Assembly: GCA_020052415.1 (NCBI GenBank)
Contig: JAGVPB010000021.1
Coordinates: 1-64,000, forward strand
Origin: Bacteroidales bacterium
GTDB taxonomy: Bacteria; Bacteroidota; Bacteroidia; Bacteroidales; JAADJA01
Length of the DNA: 64,000 nucleotides
Reading direction: 5' to 3'
Under the pieces are notes generated by a model. The model was given only the letters and a program-made list of their open reading frames with translations. It was not told the DNA's origin and ran no database searches. Within the stretch, counting starts at the first letter, position 1. The number at the start of each line of letters is the position of its first letter. Both the position numbers and the translations under genes were made by a program. Below are positions 37,090 to 46,690 of the stretch, one piece after another.

Positions 37090-38421
37090 TTAATTGCTTT
37101 GATTTGCTGCGTTATTTATTTGTCCGTACCAGTTGATCCGCTTTGAAAGGTACATAACTACTCCCAGGATAACAAAGAGCCCGATACTACCGAGAAGCAG
37201 GCTGTAATCCTCCATCTGAAGAATAACAAACAGGAAAGCATACAGTGTAACAAGTAATGAAAAAGTTATAGTCGTAAGTTTATAGGATTTGAACATGCTT
37301 TGAGAATAAACCGTGATCAATCCGACTATTGCAGCGGCAGAAATCACATATGCCAGGTTAAAACCAACCTGTTCGGAAAGCGATAGAAGAAGGGAATAGA
37401 ACAGGAGTAGCGCAAATCCAACCAAAAGGTACTGAACCGAATGAATCCGTTTTTTATTGATGATCTCGGCAAACAGAAAAATAAGGAACGTCAAAGCAAT
37501 GAACATGAAAGCGTATTTGGCAGATCGCATGGATTTCTGATATTCATCAACGGCGAAAAGCAGGTTTACCCCGAAAAATGAATCATTCATGTTGAACGTC
37601 TGGTTATCCCAGAATTGAGGAAAATTCCGGTTCAAATCGAGTATGTTCCAGTTAGCTTTAAAACCTGACTCACTGATCTCATGGTGATCGGGTAAAAAAC
37701 TGCCGGTAAAAGAAGGCGAAGTCCAGGGTGACTGAATAGTAACATTCGTAGTTTTACCTGCAGGGATAAAATACAGATTTTCACTTCCATTCAGGCTAAG
37801 GTCCAGACTGAAAGTATAACTTCCTGCGCCGGGATCGGGATTTATTTTGGAGGTTACTCCGGAACTTGCAATACCCGGATACTCAATTCCGGACTCAGCA
37901 GAGAAGGTATGATTATTAAGTTTCAGCAATATTTCATTCTGGATACCCCTGAGATCGCTTATTCCTGTTAGCAGGCAGGCCTTTTCCCAATAGATTTGTT
38001 CTGATGAAATTCCGTATTTGCCGAACTCAGGAAGCGTTATTGAACCGGACAGGTGAATATGCGATTGATAAACAATCACCTTGTAGATGCCCCGGTATCG
38101 TATCTCCGGGTTCATCTGTCCTGAAATATCAAGAGTTTCAGGAAGCACATAAAATGTTTTGGAAACCGTATATTCCTCATCACCATTTTTTTGTATCTCG
38201 AAATAAGGTAATGCCAGGATGGGCCCTGAAATGGTTTGGGACCGGCCCCATTTATCACTCACTTCCTGTACTACAGAATCACGGGTCATCTGCCGCTCCC
38301 TGATCATATCCTGTATCATGGCGCCGGGGATCAGGAGTAAAAGGATTAAAAATCCAATGATCGCTATCTTTACTGAGATTGAACGCGAAATTTTTTCTGT
38401 GAATTCTTGTAATGTTTGCAT
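37090..38421 (-). CDS. creD: Cell envelope integrity inner-membrane protein CreD
   Basis: A 443-residue protein with an N-terminal transmembrane helix (about 18-36), a large periplasmic domain (about 40-300) and a C-terminal block of five to six helices (about 305-425). Family blocks are seen: IPGAMIQDMIRERQMTRDSVVQEV, QTISGPILALPY and SEQVGFNLAYVISAAA. CreD is linked to envelope stress and beta-lactam response. An operator-like palindrome precedes the gene and a winged-helix regulator lies 54 bp upstream. Confidence 0.94.
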   Translation of the reverse strand: MQTLQEFTEKISRSISVKIAIIGFLILLLLIPGAMIQDMIRERQMTRDSVVQEVSDKWGRSQTISGPILALPYFEIQKNGDEEYTVSKTFYVLPETLDISGQMNPEIRYRGIYKVIVYQSHIHLSGSITLPEFGKYGISSEQIYWEKACLLTGISDLRGIQNEILLKLNNHTFSAESGIEYPGIASSGVTSKINPDPGAGSYTFSLDLSLNGSENLYFIPAGKTTNVTIQSPWTSPSFTGSFLPDHHEISESGFKANWNILDLNRNFPQFWDNQTFNMNDSFFGVNLLFAVDEYQKSMRSAKYAFMFIALTFLIFLFAEIINKKRIHSVQYLLVGFALLLFYSLLLSLSEQVGFNLAYVISAAAIVGLITVYSQSMFKSYKLTTITFSLLVTLYAFLFVILQMEDYSLLLGSIGLFVILGVVMYLSKRINWYGQINNAANQSN

Positions 38422-38440
38422 ATTTATTTATTTGTTTAAA

Positions 38441-38461
38441 GTACTTTGAAATACAAAGTAC
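38441..38461. promoter_or_regulatory. Operator-like palindrome upstream of creD
   Basis: Arms GTACTTTG and CAAAGTAC (perfect 8-bp complement) around a 5-bp spacer AAATA, placed between the regulator gene and creD. The same palindrome recurs at 39417-39437 upstream of the membrane partner. It is the probable binding site of the adjacent winged-helix regulator. Confidence 0.65.
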
Positions 38462-38475
38462 AAGGTAAAAAAAAT

Positions 38476-38772
38476 TTATTGCTTTTTAATTAAATCTTCC
38501 AGGGCATCAAGGTGTAATCTGAAAAGGGTTTTTCCTGCTTCCGTGGCCTGGTAACTGGTATTGGGCTTCCGGCCAACAAATTGTTTTTTCATTTTGATAT
38601 ATGCCTTTTCTTCGAGGGCTTTAAGGTGGCTGGCTAAATTTCCATCGGTTGTTTCCAGCAATTCCTTCAGGCTGTTGAATTCCATCCAGTCATTGACCAT
38701 CAGCACCGACATAATTCCCAGTCGTATCCTGTTTTCAAAAGCTTTATTTAAATTGGCCAGAATGTTTTTCAT
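38476..38772 (-). CDS. Winged-helix transcriptional regulator of the creD cluster
   Basis: A 98-residue stand-alone winged helix of the HTH_34/ArsR-MarR-like group: NRIRLGIMSVLMVNDWMEFNSL (helices 1-2), LLETTDGNLASHLKALEEKAYI (recognition helix), then a wing with KKQFVGRKPNTSYQATEAG. There is no sensor domain, so any signal must come via a partner. Its start overlaps the stop of the upstream membrane protein by 4 bp. Matched palindromes flank the two-gene unit, suggesting autoregulation together with control of creD. Confidence 0.88.
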   Translation of the reverse strand: MKNILANLNKAFENRIRLGIMSVLMVNDWMEFNSLKELLETTDGNLASHLKALEEKAYIKMKKQFVGRKPNTSYQATEAGKTLFRLHLDALEDLIKKQ

Positions 38773-39398
38773 CGTTCGTAGCGGAAGTACATGATCAGTC
38801 CATAAACAATATGCAATATCCCAAACCCGATCGTCCAGAAAACCAGACCGAAGTTCGTGAATATTCCGGCAAGCAAACCTAAAGTAATTTCTAAAATACC
38901 AAGGTAATGAATTTCGCCAAAGGTATATTTACCGGCATTAACCAGGGCCAAACCGTAAAATGTCAGCATTGCAGAGGCGACCAGAGTAATATCACTGCGG
39001 AAAATGAGAATCAGGGTAAACAATCCTCCCGTTATCAATGGAATAAAAAAGTGAACTAACAATCTTTTGGTTGTGTGGTCCCACAATTTCAGATGATTTC
39101 TTTTCGCTTTCCGGTAGGAGAAAAACAGTGCGCACCCCAGTGCAAAAATGAATGTTAAAGATGCTACAAGCAAAAGCAGACCAGTCATATTTCTGCGGAC
39201 AGATGATCCAGGAACATAAAGATGCTCATCGTACATAAGTTGTCCGAAGTTTAGCAACCAGTATATCGCAAAAGCTCCAAGAATGGCGACAATGCCGGCA
39301 GAAACTCCGGATAAGCCACTCAGCGAATGAAATCGCGAGGAGCGTTCCATCAGGTTCTTTATTTCACTTAAGTCTTTAAAATTCTGTGAATCTTCCAT
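38769..39398 (-). CDS. Membrane protein co-transcribed with the creD regulator
   Basis: A 209-residue protein with about six transmembrane helices (32-50, 72-95, 112-130, 135-150, 160-178, 182-200) after a soluble N-terminal segment of about 30 residues. I recognise no characterised family. It is coupled to the regulator gene by a 4-bp overlap, so it may modulate or sense for that regulator; this is inference from position. Confidence 0.8.
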   Translation of the reverse strand: MEDSQNFKDLSEIKNLMERSSRFHSLSGLSGVSAGIVAILGAFAIYWLLNFGQLMYDEHLYVPGSSVRRNMTGLLLLVASLTFIFALGCALFFSYRKAKRNHLKLWDHTTKRLLVHFFIPLITGGLFTLILIFRSDITLVASAMLTFYGLALVNAGKYTFGEIHYLGILEITLGLLAGIFTNFGLVFWTIGFGILHIVYGLIMYFRYER

Positions 39399-39416
39399 GT
39401 TCTATTAATATTAAAA

Positions 39417-39437
39417 GTACTTTGAAACGCAAAGTAA
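39417..39437. promoter_or_regulatory. Operator-like palindrome upstream of the membrane protein-regulator unit
   Basis: Arms GTACTTTG and CAAAGTAA (7 of 8 pairs) around AAACG, 18 bp upstream of the ATG at 39398. It has the same sequence family and spacing as 38441-38461. Confidence 0.65.
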
Positions 39438-39524
39438 AGACATATTATTTTATCTTACAAACATTTTATGAAAATTTATTCAGATCCGTTTTTTGAAATT
39501 GTAAGGACAGAAATTCCAATAGGA

Positions 39525-39574
39525 TAAAAAAAAGTGAAAACTTTACAGGAAACCATCCTGAAACTATTCACTTT
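39525..39574 (-). terminator. Terminator after the LiaF-like gene
   Basis: Outer arms AAAGTGAA (39531-39538) and TTCACTTT (39567-39574) enclose an inner hairpin CAGGA/TCCTG. On the minus strand a T-run (complement of 39525-39533) follows. Confidence 0.65.
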
Positions 39575-39620
39575 CCAAAGGATAAGTATTTGTACTTCCA
39601 ATCTGATTCTTGCCGGCTCT

Positions 39621-40538
39621 CTAATACCTGATAACGCTCAAACTTGACACTGCAGCCTCAACATCAATTATTATCTGGTTGGTGGCACTTGAAAAATTTG
39701 AAGTCCGGTACAATCCTGTGCTTATTTTTTCGAATCCTTCGAGATCTCTTGAAGAAAGAACTGTGCTGGTATGTAACTCGCAACCACTGGCTTCCGGAAT
39801 TTTTAACTCTATTGATGATGCCCCTGCATCAATATTTACTTTTGTTTGTACCGACCGTTCCCCAAGCCTCAGTTCAAGACTTGAGGCACCTCCTTTAATA
39901 TCAATTTTTTCAACTTTAAACGGTGTTATATCCATTTCAAGGCCTGCAGCTCCAACTTCAATATTCATTTCCCAAACAGGCTCCGGATTCAAGGCCAGCC
40001 AAACCGTATTCTTAAAATCCCGGTTGCGAATATGAGTTTGATCCTGCCTGACTTTTATGGTTGCATTATTTCCATCACGGGTTGTTATTGCGCTGTAGGA
40101 TCCAAATCCTCCTTCATTATCAATTTCGTAAAGCTCCTGTGTCTGGTTTTTAATATAGAATTTACCGGCAGCAGCATCAAGGTCAAGCCTAACCATTGTC
40201 AGTGTGGAATCATAGGAATCGGTAAGATGTTGTTGCTTCCAGGCATCTTCATCATTATATTCATGGGTATGTTCATGTGAATTCCATCTGAACCAGGAAT
40301 ATTCTTCGGATGGATACAGGGCAAGAATGATAATGGCAATGAGGATGGCGGCTCCTGAAAGAATTAATTTAATAAAGGACTTTACCGGCAAAATGGCAAT
40401 TCCCCAGAAAACAAAAATCAAAGGCCAAAGCCTGAACAAGGAGTGGAAGTTAAAATAAAAGACGTCTAAATTCCTTAAAATAAAAATAACTCCAAGCGTA
40501 ACCAGAAGGATACCCCAAAATACATTTCCCTTTTTCAT
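39621..40538 (-). CDS. LiaF-like envelope-stress membrane protein (LiaI-LiaF transmembrane region)
   Basis: A 305-residue protein beginning with GILLVTLGVIFILRNLDVF and LWPLIFVFWGIAIL, the LiaI-LiaF-like membrane region (three helices within residues 8-75). A soluble beta-rich domain follows with repeated short strands such as GGASSLELRLG, DAGASSIELKIP and EAAVSSLSVIRY, suggesting a stacked beta-helix-like fold. A His/Glu/Asp-rich stretch (SHEHTHEYNDED) sits after the last helix. Its start overlaps the PspC gene's stop by one base. Relatives take part in cell-envelope stress sensing; the role here is inferred. Confidence 0.82.
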   Translation of the reverse strand: MKKGNVFWGILLVTLGVIFILRNLDVFYFNFHSLFRLWPLIFVFWGIAILPVKSFIKLILSGAAILIAIIILALYPSEEYSWFRWNSHEHTHEYNDEDAWKQQHLTDSYDSTLTMVRLDLDAAAGKFYIKNQTQELYEIDNEGGFGSYSAITTRDGNNATIKVRQDQTHIRNRDFKNTVWLALNPEPVWEMNIEVGAAGLEMDITPFKVEKIDIKGGASSLELRLGERSVQTKVNIDAGASSIELKIPEASGCELHTSTVLSSRDLEGFEKISTGLYRTSNFSSATNQIIIDVEAAVSSLSVIRY

Positions 40539-40984
40539 TATAATTTGTTTTTTTGAAAACTGTTAATAATAAGAATAGCTCCAATTACAACCAGGATCAG
40601 CGGCCACAAGTCACCGAAATCAATCCTGGGAACAAACCGGTCAATAAGAAAAATAGAGCCTATGGTTATGAGGATTATTCCTCCCCATATACTGCCGTCA
40701 CTTTTTTGTTTCATTTTTTGTTCCATGTTTTCTGGTTTAATTTCTTTATCCGTTGGTTCTTCCTTAACTGATTGAGCTGTTGGATTTCCCGTTTGATAAG
40801 GCTGAATCGGTGTTATGATCCAAAATACGAGATAGGCAAGTAAGCCGCTACCACCGGCAAAAAAAGCCACAACAAATATTACTCTGAAAATTACCGGATC
40901 GGTACTGAAGTACTCGCCAAGGCCACCGCAAACTCCACCTATCGTGGAATTATGAAGGCTCCGGTATAAACGCTTTTGTTCCAT
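40538..40984 (-). CDS. PspC domain-containing membrane protein
   Basis: A 148-residue protein. The N-terminal PspC domain has the signature GGVCGGLGEYF followed by a helix FRVIFVVAFFAGGSGLLAYLVFWII. A charged linker (about 65-95) leads to a second hydrophobic region GGIILITIGSIFLIDRFVP and LWPLILVVIGAILII, a LiaF-like membrane unit. It overlaps the downstream LiaF-like gene by one base, so the pair forms an envelope-stress module. Confidence 0.9.
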   Translation of the reverse strand: MEQKRLYRSLHNSTIGGVCGGLGEYFSTDPVIFRVIFVVAFFAGGSGLLAYLVFWIITPIQPYQTGNPTAQSVKEEPTDKEIKPENMEQKMKQKSDGSIWGGIILITIGSIFLIDRFVPRIDFGDLWPLILVVIGAILIINSFQKNKL

Positions 40985-41266
40985 TTTTTAAAATTATACA
41001 AAATCAAAATATGATTTGAGATAACGGCTAATAAGACGCTTATTTATCCTTGCCGTTACAATGTTAATCAAATAAAGATTTTAGACGACCAATTATTTAG
41101 CACCTTATTGTAATTGTAATATTTAAATACAAATTTAAGTTTTATTTTTATATTCTCTAAATTGACATATTTTTAATGAGATTACTTTATTTTCTAATTT
41201 AGTTTTGTATTTTTACCCACCTAAAATATGCAGATATTTATATTTATAAAATAGCAAAACAATCAA
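40985..41266. other. Divergent intergenic region between the PspC gene and icd
   Basis: Very AT-rich. A plus-strand -7 candidate TAGTTTTG lies at 41200-41207, about 60 bp before icd, and a minus-strand TAAATTTG lies at 41137-41130, about 145 bp before the PspC gene. Neither has a clear -33 element. Confidence 0.4.
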
Positions 41267-42637
41267 ATGATAACCGGAGAACAAATAATAATGAAGGATG
41301 GAAAGCTGGAGGTCCCTGATTATCCAGTAATCCCATATATTGAAGGGGATGGTACCGGCCCCGATATTTGGAAGGCTTCGCAGCGGGTTTTTGATGCTGC
41401 GGTTGATAACGCATATCATGGAAAACGGAAAGTGGTGTGGAAGGAAGTATTTGCCGGTGAGAGTTCCTTCAACAAATCAGGAAACTGGCTTCCGGAGGAA
41501 ACTATTGATGCCTTCAGAGAATATGTTGTCGGAATAAAAGGTCCGCTGACAACACCGGTTGGAGGCGGTATCACGTCATTGAATGTTGCCCTGAGACAGA
41601 TACTTGACTTATATGTATGTCTGAGGCCAGTTAAATATGTTGATGGAGTTCCTTCTCCGGTTAAAAAGCCGGAGGATGTGGATATGGTAATTTTCAGAGA
41701 GAATACAGAGGATATTTATGCAGGTATTGAATGGAAAGAAGGTTCGGCAGAAGCTAAAAAAGTGATCAGCTTTATACAGGATGAAATGAATGTTAAAAAA
41801 ATCCGGTTTCCCGAAACATCAGGTATTGGTATAAAGACAGTCTCAAAAGAAGGGTCGTTCCGGTTGGTAAAAGCAGCAATTGAATATGCATTGGGTGAGG
41901 AACGAAAATCATTGACCCTGGTTCACAAAGGCAATATCATGAAATTTACTGAAGGCGCTTTTAAAAACTGGGGTTATGAAATTGCCCGAAATGAGTTCAG
42001 AGATAAAATAGTCACGGAGCGTGAAAGCTGGATCATCGGGAATAAAGACGGCAATCCGAATCTTACAGTTGAAGCAAATGCTATTATGATTGACCCCGGT
42101 TATGTGATGATGACCAATACTCAAAAAGCAGAAATCAGGGATGAAATCGAGACTGCTTTGAAACTTTTACCCACTCATGGAAATGGCCAGTGGAAACAAA
42201 AATTATTGATCAGGGATTCAATTGCTGATATCACACTTCAGCAGGTACTTACGCGTGCCAAAGAATTTGATGTGATAGCTACCTTGAATTTGAACGGGGA
42301 TTATCTTTCGGATGCCTTGGCTGCACAAGTCGGAGGGATCGGAATTGCCCCGGGGGCCAACATCAATTATATGACCGGGCATGCAATTTTTGAGGCAACA
42401 CATGGTACTGCCCCTAAATATGCCGGCCTCGACAGAGTCAATCCCGGATCTGTTATCCTTTCGGGAGCCATGATGTTTAAATATCTTGGCTGGAACAAGG
42501 TAAATGAACTCATCTGGAAAGGATTGGTAAAATCAATACAACAGAAAAAGGTAACCTATGATTTTCACCGTTTGATGCCGGGGGCAAGTTTGTTAAAATG
42601 TTCAGAATTTGCAGACAATATAATCGTTAATATGTAA
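41267..42637 (+). CDS. icd: Isocitrate dehydrogenase (NADP-dependent type)
   Basis: A 456-residue TCA-cycle enzyme converting isocitrate to 2-oxoglutarate and CO2. Key blocks: [12 protein letters not shown] near residue 25, the substrate loop [17 protein letters not shown] containing the Ser equivalent to the E. coli phosphorylation site, [23 protein letters not shown], and the C-terminal [11 protein letters not shown] and [12 protein letters not shown]. It is somewhat longer than the E. coli enzyme. Citrate synthase follows after 24 bp, forming a two-gene TCA operon. Confidence 0.97.
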   Translation: MITGEQIIMKDGKLEVPDYPVIPYIEGDGTGPDIWKASQRVFDAAVDNAYHGKRKVVWKEVFAGESSFNKSGNWLPEETIDAFREYVVGIKGPLTTPVGGGITSLNVALRQILDLYVCLRPVKYVDGVPSPVKKPEDVDMVIFRENTEDIYAGIEWKEGSAEAKKVISFIQDEMNVKKIRFPETSGIGIKTVSKEGSFRLVKAAIEYALGEERKSLTLVHKGNIMKFTEGAFKNWGYEIARNEFRDKIVTERESWIIGNKDGNPNLTVEANAIMIDPGYVMMTNTQKAEIRDEIETALKLLPTHGNGQWKQKLLIRDSIADITLQQVLTRAKEFDVIATLNLNGDYLSDALAAQVGGIGIAPGANINYMTGHAIFEATHGTAPKYAGLDRVNPGSVILSGAMMFKYLGWNKVNELIWKGLVKSIQQKKVTYDFHRLMPGASLLKCSEFADNIIVNM

Positions 42638-42661
42638 TAAGTTAAATAACAATAATTAAAA

Positions 42662-44032
42662 ATGCGAACTTTAAAAGAAAAATTATTTCAGAAAATAGAA
42701 GAATTCAGACCCAGAACTGAACGACTTCTTAATGAATATGGCGATGTTGTGATTGACAAGGTAACTATTGCACAAGCGATAGGCGGGATGCGTGGTGTGA
42801 AAAGCCTGGTGACCGATATCTCCTACCTCGACCCGAATGAAGGAATCAGGTACAGAGGCTATACACTGGAAGAAGTATTTCAACTCCTGCCCAAGCCAAA
42901 AGACTCAGAGATGCCTTTTGTTGAAGGATTGTTCTATCTTCTTCTCACTGGTGATATTCCGACTGAAGAAGAAGTGCTTGATGTGGTTGACGAATTCAGT
43001 AAAAGGAGAATTGTACCACGATACATTTATGAGGTGATAGATGCGCAACCCTGTTGTAGTCATCCCATGACAATCTTTTCGACGGCAATACTTACAATGC
43101 ATCGTGAATCATTTTTTACAAAGAAATATTATGCAGGAATCAATAAAAAAGACTATTGGGATCCGATGTATGAAGATGTTTTGAATCTTCTTGCAAAACT
43201 TCCGGAAATTGCTACCTACACTTATGCCAAGCTTTATCGTGATGGTAAGCGTATCCAATCGAATCCGAACCTCGACTTTGGTGGTAATTTCGCGTTTATG
43301 ATGGGTAAACCCAAACCTTATGACGATGTTTCACGCCTGCATTTTATTCTTCACAGTGATCATGAAAGTGGAAATGTAAGCGCACATACAGGTCATCTTG
43401 TAGCCAGTTCGCTTTCTGATATTTATCTTTCAGTTTCTGCCATGGTTAACGGACTCGCAGGACCATTGCACGGCCTTGCTGCCCAGGGTGTACTTCAATG
43501 GCTGCATGAACTTATAGAACGGATGGGAGGTGCAGACGCAGAACCTTCGGAAGAAGAGGTAAGACAATATGTATGGGAAACTTTAAATTCAGGTTATCTT
43601 ATTCCGGGGTTCGGACATGCTGTTCTCCGGAAAACAGATCCCCGCTATACGTTGCAACGAAAATTCTCTCAGAAACATTTGAAAGATGATCCTATTTTCA
43701 AATATGTTGACATATTGTATAAAGTTGTTCCTCCGATTTTACAGGAACAGGGTAAGGCCAAAAATCCCTGGCCGAATGTGGATGCGCAATCAGGCGTAAT
43801 ACAATGGCATTACGGGGTGAGGGAATATGACTTTTATACAGTGCTTTTCAGTATAGGAAGGGCATTAGGAATTAGTGCCAATATTATCTGGGACAGGGCC
43901 CTTGGTTATCCGCTCGAACGTCCCAAATCGCTGACTACTGAAATGCTTGAGGAAATAGCAGGTATTAGAAAGAAAATTGAGAAAAAAGAAGAAGCTCCAA
44001 AAGAAAAAACCGTAGTTAAAAAAGAATCCTGA
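42662..44032 (+). CDS. gltA: Citrate synthase
   Basis: A 456-residue enzyme condensing oxaloacetate and acetyl-CoA. The active-site regions are present: HSDHESGNVSAHTGHLVAS with the substrate-binding His, GLAGPLHGLAAQ, the catalytic-loop His in GFGHAVLRKTDPRY, and the Asp-containing NVDAQSGVI. The sequence resembles the eukaryotic/type I form more than the E. coli hexameric form. A Lys/Glu-rich tail of about 25 residues ends the protein. Second gene of the icd operon. Confidence 0.96.
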   Translation: MRTLKEKLFQKIEEFRPRTERLLNEYGDVVIDKVTIAQAIGGMRGVKSLVTDISYLDPNEGIRYRGYTLEEVFQLLPKPKDSEMPFVEGLFYLLLTGDIPTEEEVLDVVDEFSKRRIVPRYIYEVIDAQPCCSHPMTIFSTAILTMHRESFFTKKYYAGINKKDYWDPMYEDVLNLLAKLPEIATYTYAKLYRDGKRIQSNPNLDFGGNFAFMMGKPKPYDDVSRLHFILHSDHESGNVSAHTGHLVASSLSDIYLSVSAMVNGLAGPLHGLAAQGVLQWLHELIERMGGADAEPSEEEVRQYVWETLNSGYLIPGFGHAVLRKTDPRYTLQRKFSQKHLKDDPIFKYVDILYKVVPPILQEQGKAKNPWPNVDAQSGVIQWHYGVREYDFYTVLFSIGRALGISANIIWDRALGYPLERPKSLTTEMLEEIAGIRKKIEKKEEAPKEKTVVKKES

Positions 44033-44099
44033 GTTTAGGTCATTACGAATTTTCATCGCCTCTCAGGTAAGTATCATCAACCATTTGCTTTAAAAATAT

Positions 44100-44510
44100 A
44101 TGGTTGAACAAATTGAAATATTGTTACCATCTTATCAGCGCGGATTTCATCTTATTACCGGCGTGATCGAAGATAGTTTGCCTAATTTACCAGCCGTTGG
44201 AATATTGCATCTGTTCATCAGGCATACTTCAGCCGGCCTGACAATTAATGAAAACGCCGATCCAACCGTAAGGACTGACCTTGAAAGAATATTTAATAAA
44301 CTTGTTCCGGAAGGGTCGAAGGAATACATACACACAATGGAAGGCCCTGATGATATGCCGGCACATATAAAATCAACTCTTACCGGACAATCAGTGACAA
44401 TTCCAATAACCAATCATCATTTAAACCTCGGAACATGGCAAGGTATATACATGTGCGAATTCCGAAACAGAGGCGGAAGAAGGAAAGTGGTTGCAACGAT
44501 ATATTATTGA
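44100..44510 (+). CDS. YjbQ family protein (secondary thiamine-phosphate synthase, UPF0047)
   Basis: A 136-residue UPF0047 protein. The hallmark blocks are IRHTSAGLTINENADPTVR, MEGPDDMPAHIKSTLTG and LGTWQGIYMCEFRNRGGRR. Related E. coli YjbQ has weak thiamine-phosphate synthase activity; the true role is uncertain. It ends 4 bp from the convergent FG-GAP gene, so no separate terminator fits between them. Confidence 0.93.
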   Translation: MVEQIEILLPSYQRGFHLITGVIEDSLPNLPAVGILHLFIRHTSAGLTINENADPTVRTDLERIFNKLVPEGSKEYIHTMEGPDDMPAHIKSTLTGQSVTIPITNHHLNLGTWQGIYMCEFRNRGGRRKVVATIYY

Positions 44511-44514
44511 TTTA

Positions 44515-46098
44515 TCACTTAACAAACTTACCATTCTGTGTAAAACTGTTTATACCTGATAATAAATAAAGGTATAATCCTGGAAGAAAATGTGAAATAT
44601 CAATGGATTGTCTATTGCCAACTTTGCAGGTAAGAATTTTTTGACCGGTTGGATTTATTATTATCAAATCAAATTCTTCAGACGAACTGAATTCCAATTT
44701 CAATATTTGTTCAGAAGAAATGTATTTTAAGGAATGCCCCTGATACGTGACGACCGGTTCAGGTATTGAAACTGAACCAGTATCACACACACAAGCACTG
44801 CGGATAATATCTCTGCGGAACATAGGCCAATCCGGACCACCCACACTTTCAAGTGAAACAGCATACGCCCGGCCATAATTTAACTGGACATTCGGATATT
44901 CGGCATGGCCGCCCACTACAAAAGCATCGAGCAATCCATCATTGTCAAAATCGCCAATCAACGGACCATGATCAATTTCAAAATCCTGAGTCCCGAAATG
45001 TGCCTGGAGGTCAACATTCCAGATCAAACTTCCGTCATTTCCATTTAAACCGATCAGGTTTCCTTCGCTTGTGCCAAAAACAACATCCAGAAATTCATCA
45101 TTGTTTACACCTGAAATAGCTGCTCCTCTGAATGTTGAGCCATAACCCGGAATGGAATAACTCCAGAGCAGATTACCATCGCTTTTAACCGCACCTATTT
45201 TATACCAGTCGCTGACAACGATTTCAAGGGATTCATCATTATTTAGGTCGGCAATGCTTGTAGGTGCTCCAATGTAAAAAGGTGATGGAAAAGAAAAATC
45301 CCACAAAAGACTTCCATCTTCAACATTTAAAACATTTAGCAAACCTGAATAATCACCTATTGCGACTTCTTTTATCCCATCTCCATCAATATCGGCTTGT
45401 GAAGCACCATGATAAATAACATCGTTGGGCAGGTCCGATTCCCAAATCAATTCATGATTATCGCCCCTGAATGCAAAGATTTTATGATTTGTTCCAAAAC
45501 TCCAGTTGGCTACAACAAAATCAAGTTGTCCGTTCCCATCCACATCGAGGATCGTTGGTTCAGTTTGTATCCAGCAATTGGGATCGGCATTGAACTCCCA
45601 TTCGATTGAACCGTCTTCACCATTAATACAAATGATCCATCCATCAAATTCACCGTGGAGGATTTCAGGCTTATTGTCATTGTCAACATCGGCAATGGCA
45701 GGAGGTGAATCGCTGCCATGAGTGGGTGTTGTCCATTCAATATCTCCGGTGAGCGCATCAAAGCAAAAGGTTTGTGCTACACAGGAACCTGGAAGGACGA
45801 TTTCAAGTTCCCCATCCAAATCCACATCATAGATTATGGGAGCCACATCATTACAACCGCCGGTATTTACATCCCACAGCAATGAGCCATCTTCGGCATT
45901 CAAAACTATGATTCGTTCATCATTTCTATAAGTGCTGAATACTATTTCAGGCAGGTTATCATTGTCCACATCAGCCATAGCTGCGTTACCAAACGACATA
46001 TCATCAGTGTCGTACCACCACTTGATTTGCGGAGTTTGTGAGTTACAATTATACCAAAATTGGAATATTAGCAACAGGAATAAAAATTGAGTTTTCAT
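44515..46098 (-). CDS. Secreted FG-GAP/VCBS beta-propeller protein with T9SS sorting domain
   Basis: A 527-residue protein with a signal peptide (residues 1-20). At least eight acidic calcium-binding repeats are spaced about 45-50 residues apart: DVDNDNLPEIV, DVDLDGELEIV, DVDNDNKPEIL, DVDGNGQLDFV, DIDGDGIKEVA, DLNNDESLEIV, VNNDEFLDVV and DFDNDGLLDAF. Intervening NAEDGSLLWD-type strands resemble PQQ-like blades. The C-terminal ~70 residues are a type A T9SS sorting domain. A minus-strand -7 candidate TATATTTG lies at 46149-46142. Probable surface or secreted protein of unknown ligand. Confidence 0.92.
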   Translation of the reverse strand: MKTQFLFLLLIFQFWYNCNSQTPQIKWWYDTDDMSFGNAAMADVDNDNLPEIVFSTYRNDERIIVLNAEDGSLLWDVNTGGCNDVAPIIYDVDLDGELEIVLPGSCVAQTFCFDALTGDIEWTTPTHGSDSPPAIADVDNDNKPEILHGEFDGWIICINGEDGSIEWEFNADPNCWIQTEPTILDVDGNGQLDFVVANWSFGTNHKIFAFRGDNHELIWESDLPNDVIYHGASQADIDGDGIKEVAIGDYSGLLNVLNVEDGSLLWDFSFPSPFYIGAPTSIADLNNDESLEIVVSDWYKIGAVKSDGNLLWSYSIPGYGSTFRGAAISGVNNDEFLDVVFGTSEGNLIGLNGNDGSLIWNVDLQAHFGTQDFEIDHGPLIGDFDNDGLLDAFVVGGHAEYPNVQLNYGRAYAVSLESVGGPDWPMFRRDIIRSACVCDTGSVSIPEPVVTYQGHSLKYISSEQILKLEFSSSEEFDLIIINPTGQKILTCKVGNRQSIDISHFLPGLYLYLLSGINSFTQNGKFVK

Positions 46099-46690
46099 GC
46101 TTCGGGGATTCTAATTATCAAATTCCAAAACCAACAGGACACAAATATATTAAAAAGTTTGCTGAAATGATTTATAGAAAATAAAGACTGAATATTAATT
46201 CAAGGTTTGAAAAAGTAACAATCATCATTTACAGATACAATTGGTAGTGAACAGCAAAAATATAGAGTTCTCACAATTTGGTGCAGGTATTTGACATATT
46301 TTTTAGTAAATGGTGTTTGAAATATTAAAGTTTTAAGCATGAAACGTCTGATTCCTTAAAGGAATAATAAGGTGAGAGCCATGCAGGTTCATTTTGTTAC
46401 TAAGGTCAAAGTCATCTCAAAAATAAGGTTTAAGTAACAAGCAGGAATAATGTGAAGTCCTTATATATCGAAAAAACCTTATTTTCCTCTTTTGCTAACC
46501 TTAGTAAAAATCACTCAATAAAATGTGATAACCTTATTATTATTTCTCATACGATAGTGAAATTCTAACTGGTCCGTCTCAGGCGGAAATAATTGAATTT
46601 CTTACTTTTGCTAATGCCGATTATATTTATGTTATTGTCCGGTGAGAAGAATTCATTTTTGGTTAGACCATTATATAAATCTCATTGGTT
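46099..46690. other. 592-bp gene-free region
   Basis: AT-rich with no supportable coding frame. Its middle holds a nested inverted repeat (46363-46541, listed separately). I recognise no known RNA family. Confidence 0.5.
46363..46541. repeat. Nested imperfect inverted repeat of about 180 bp
   Basis: Three motifs occur in order on the left and as reverse complements in reverse order on the right: AATAATAAGGT (46363) with ACCTTATTATT (46531), TACTAAGGT (46398) with ACCTTAGTA (46498), and AAAATAAGGTTT (46420) with AAACCTTATTTT (46474). The spacings on the two arms agree within 1 bp, so these are two diverged inverted copies of one unit of about 70 bp around a 42-bp centre. Confidence 0.7.

Noticed and set aside
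38769-39398. Assigning the membrane partner of the creD regulator to a sensor family
   Set aside because: Only helices are visible, with no signature motif, so it is left as unrecognised.
46099-46690. Riboswitch or known RNA gene
   Set aside because: The inverted repeat does not resemble any conserved riboswitch core I know, and it does not immediately precede a gene on either strand.
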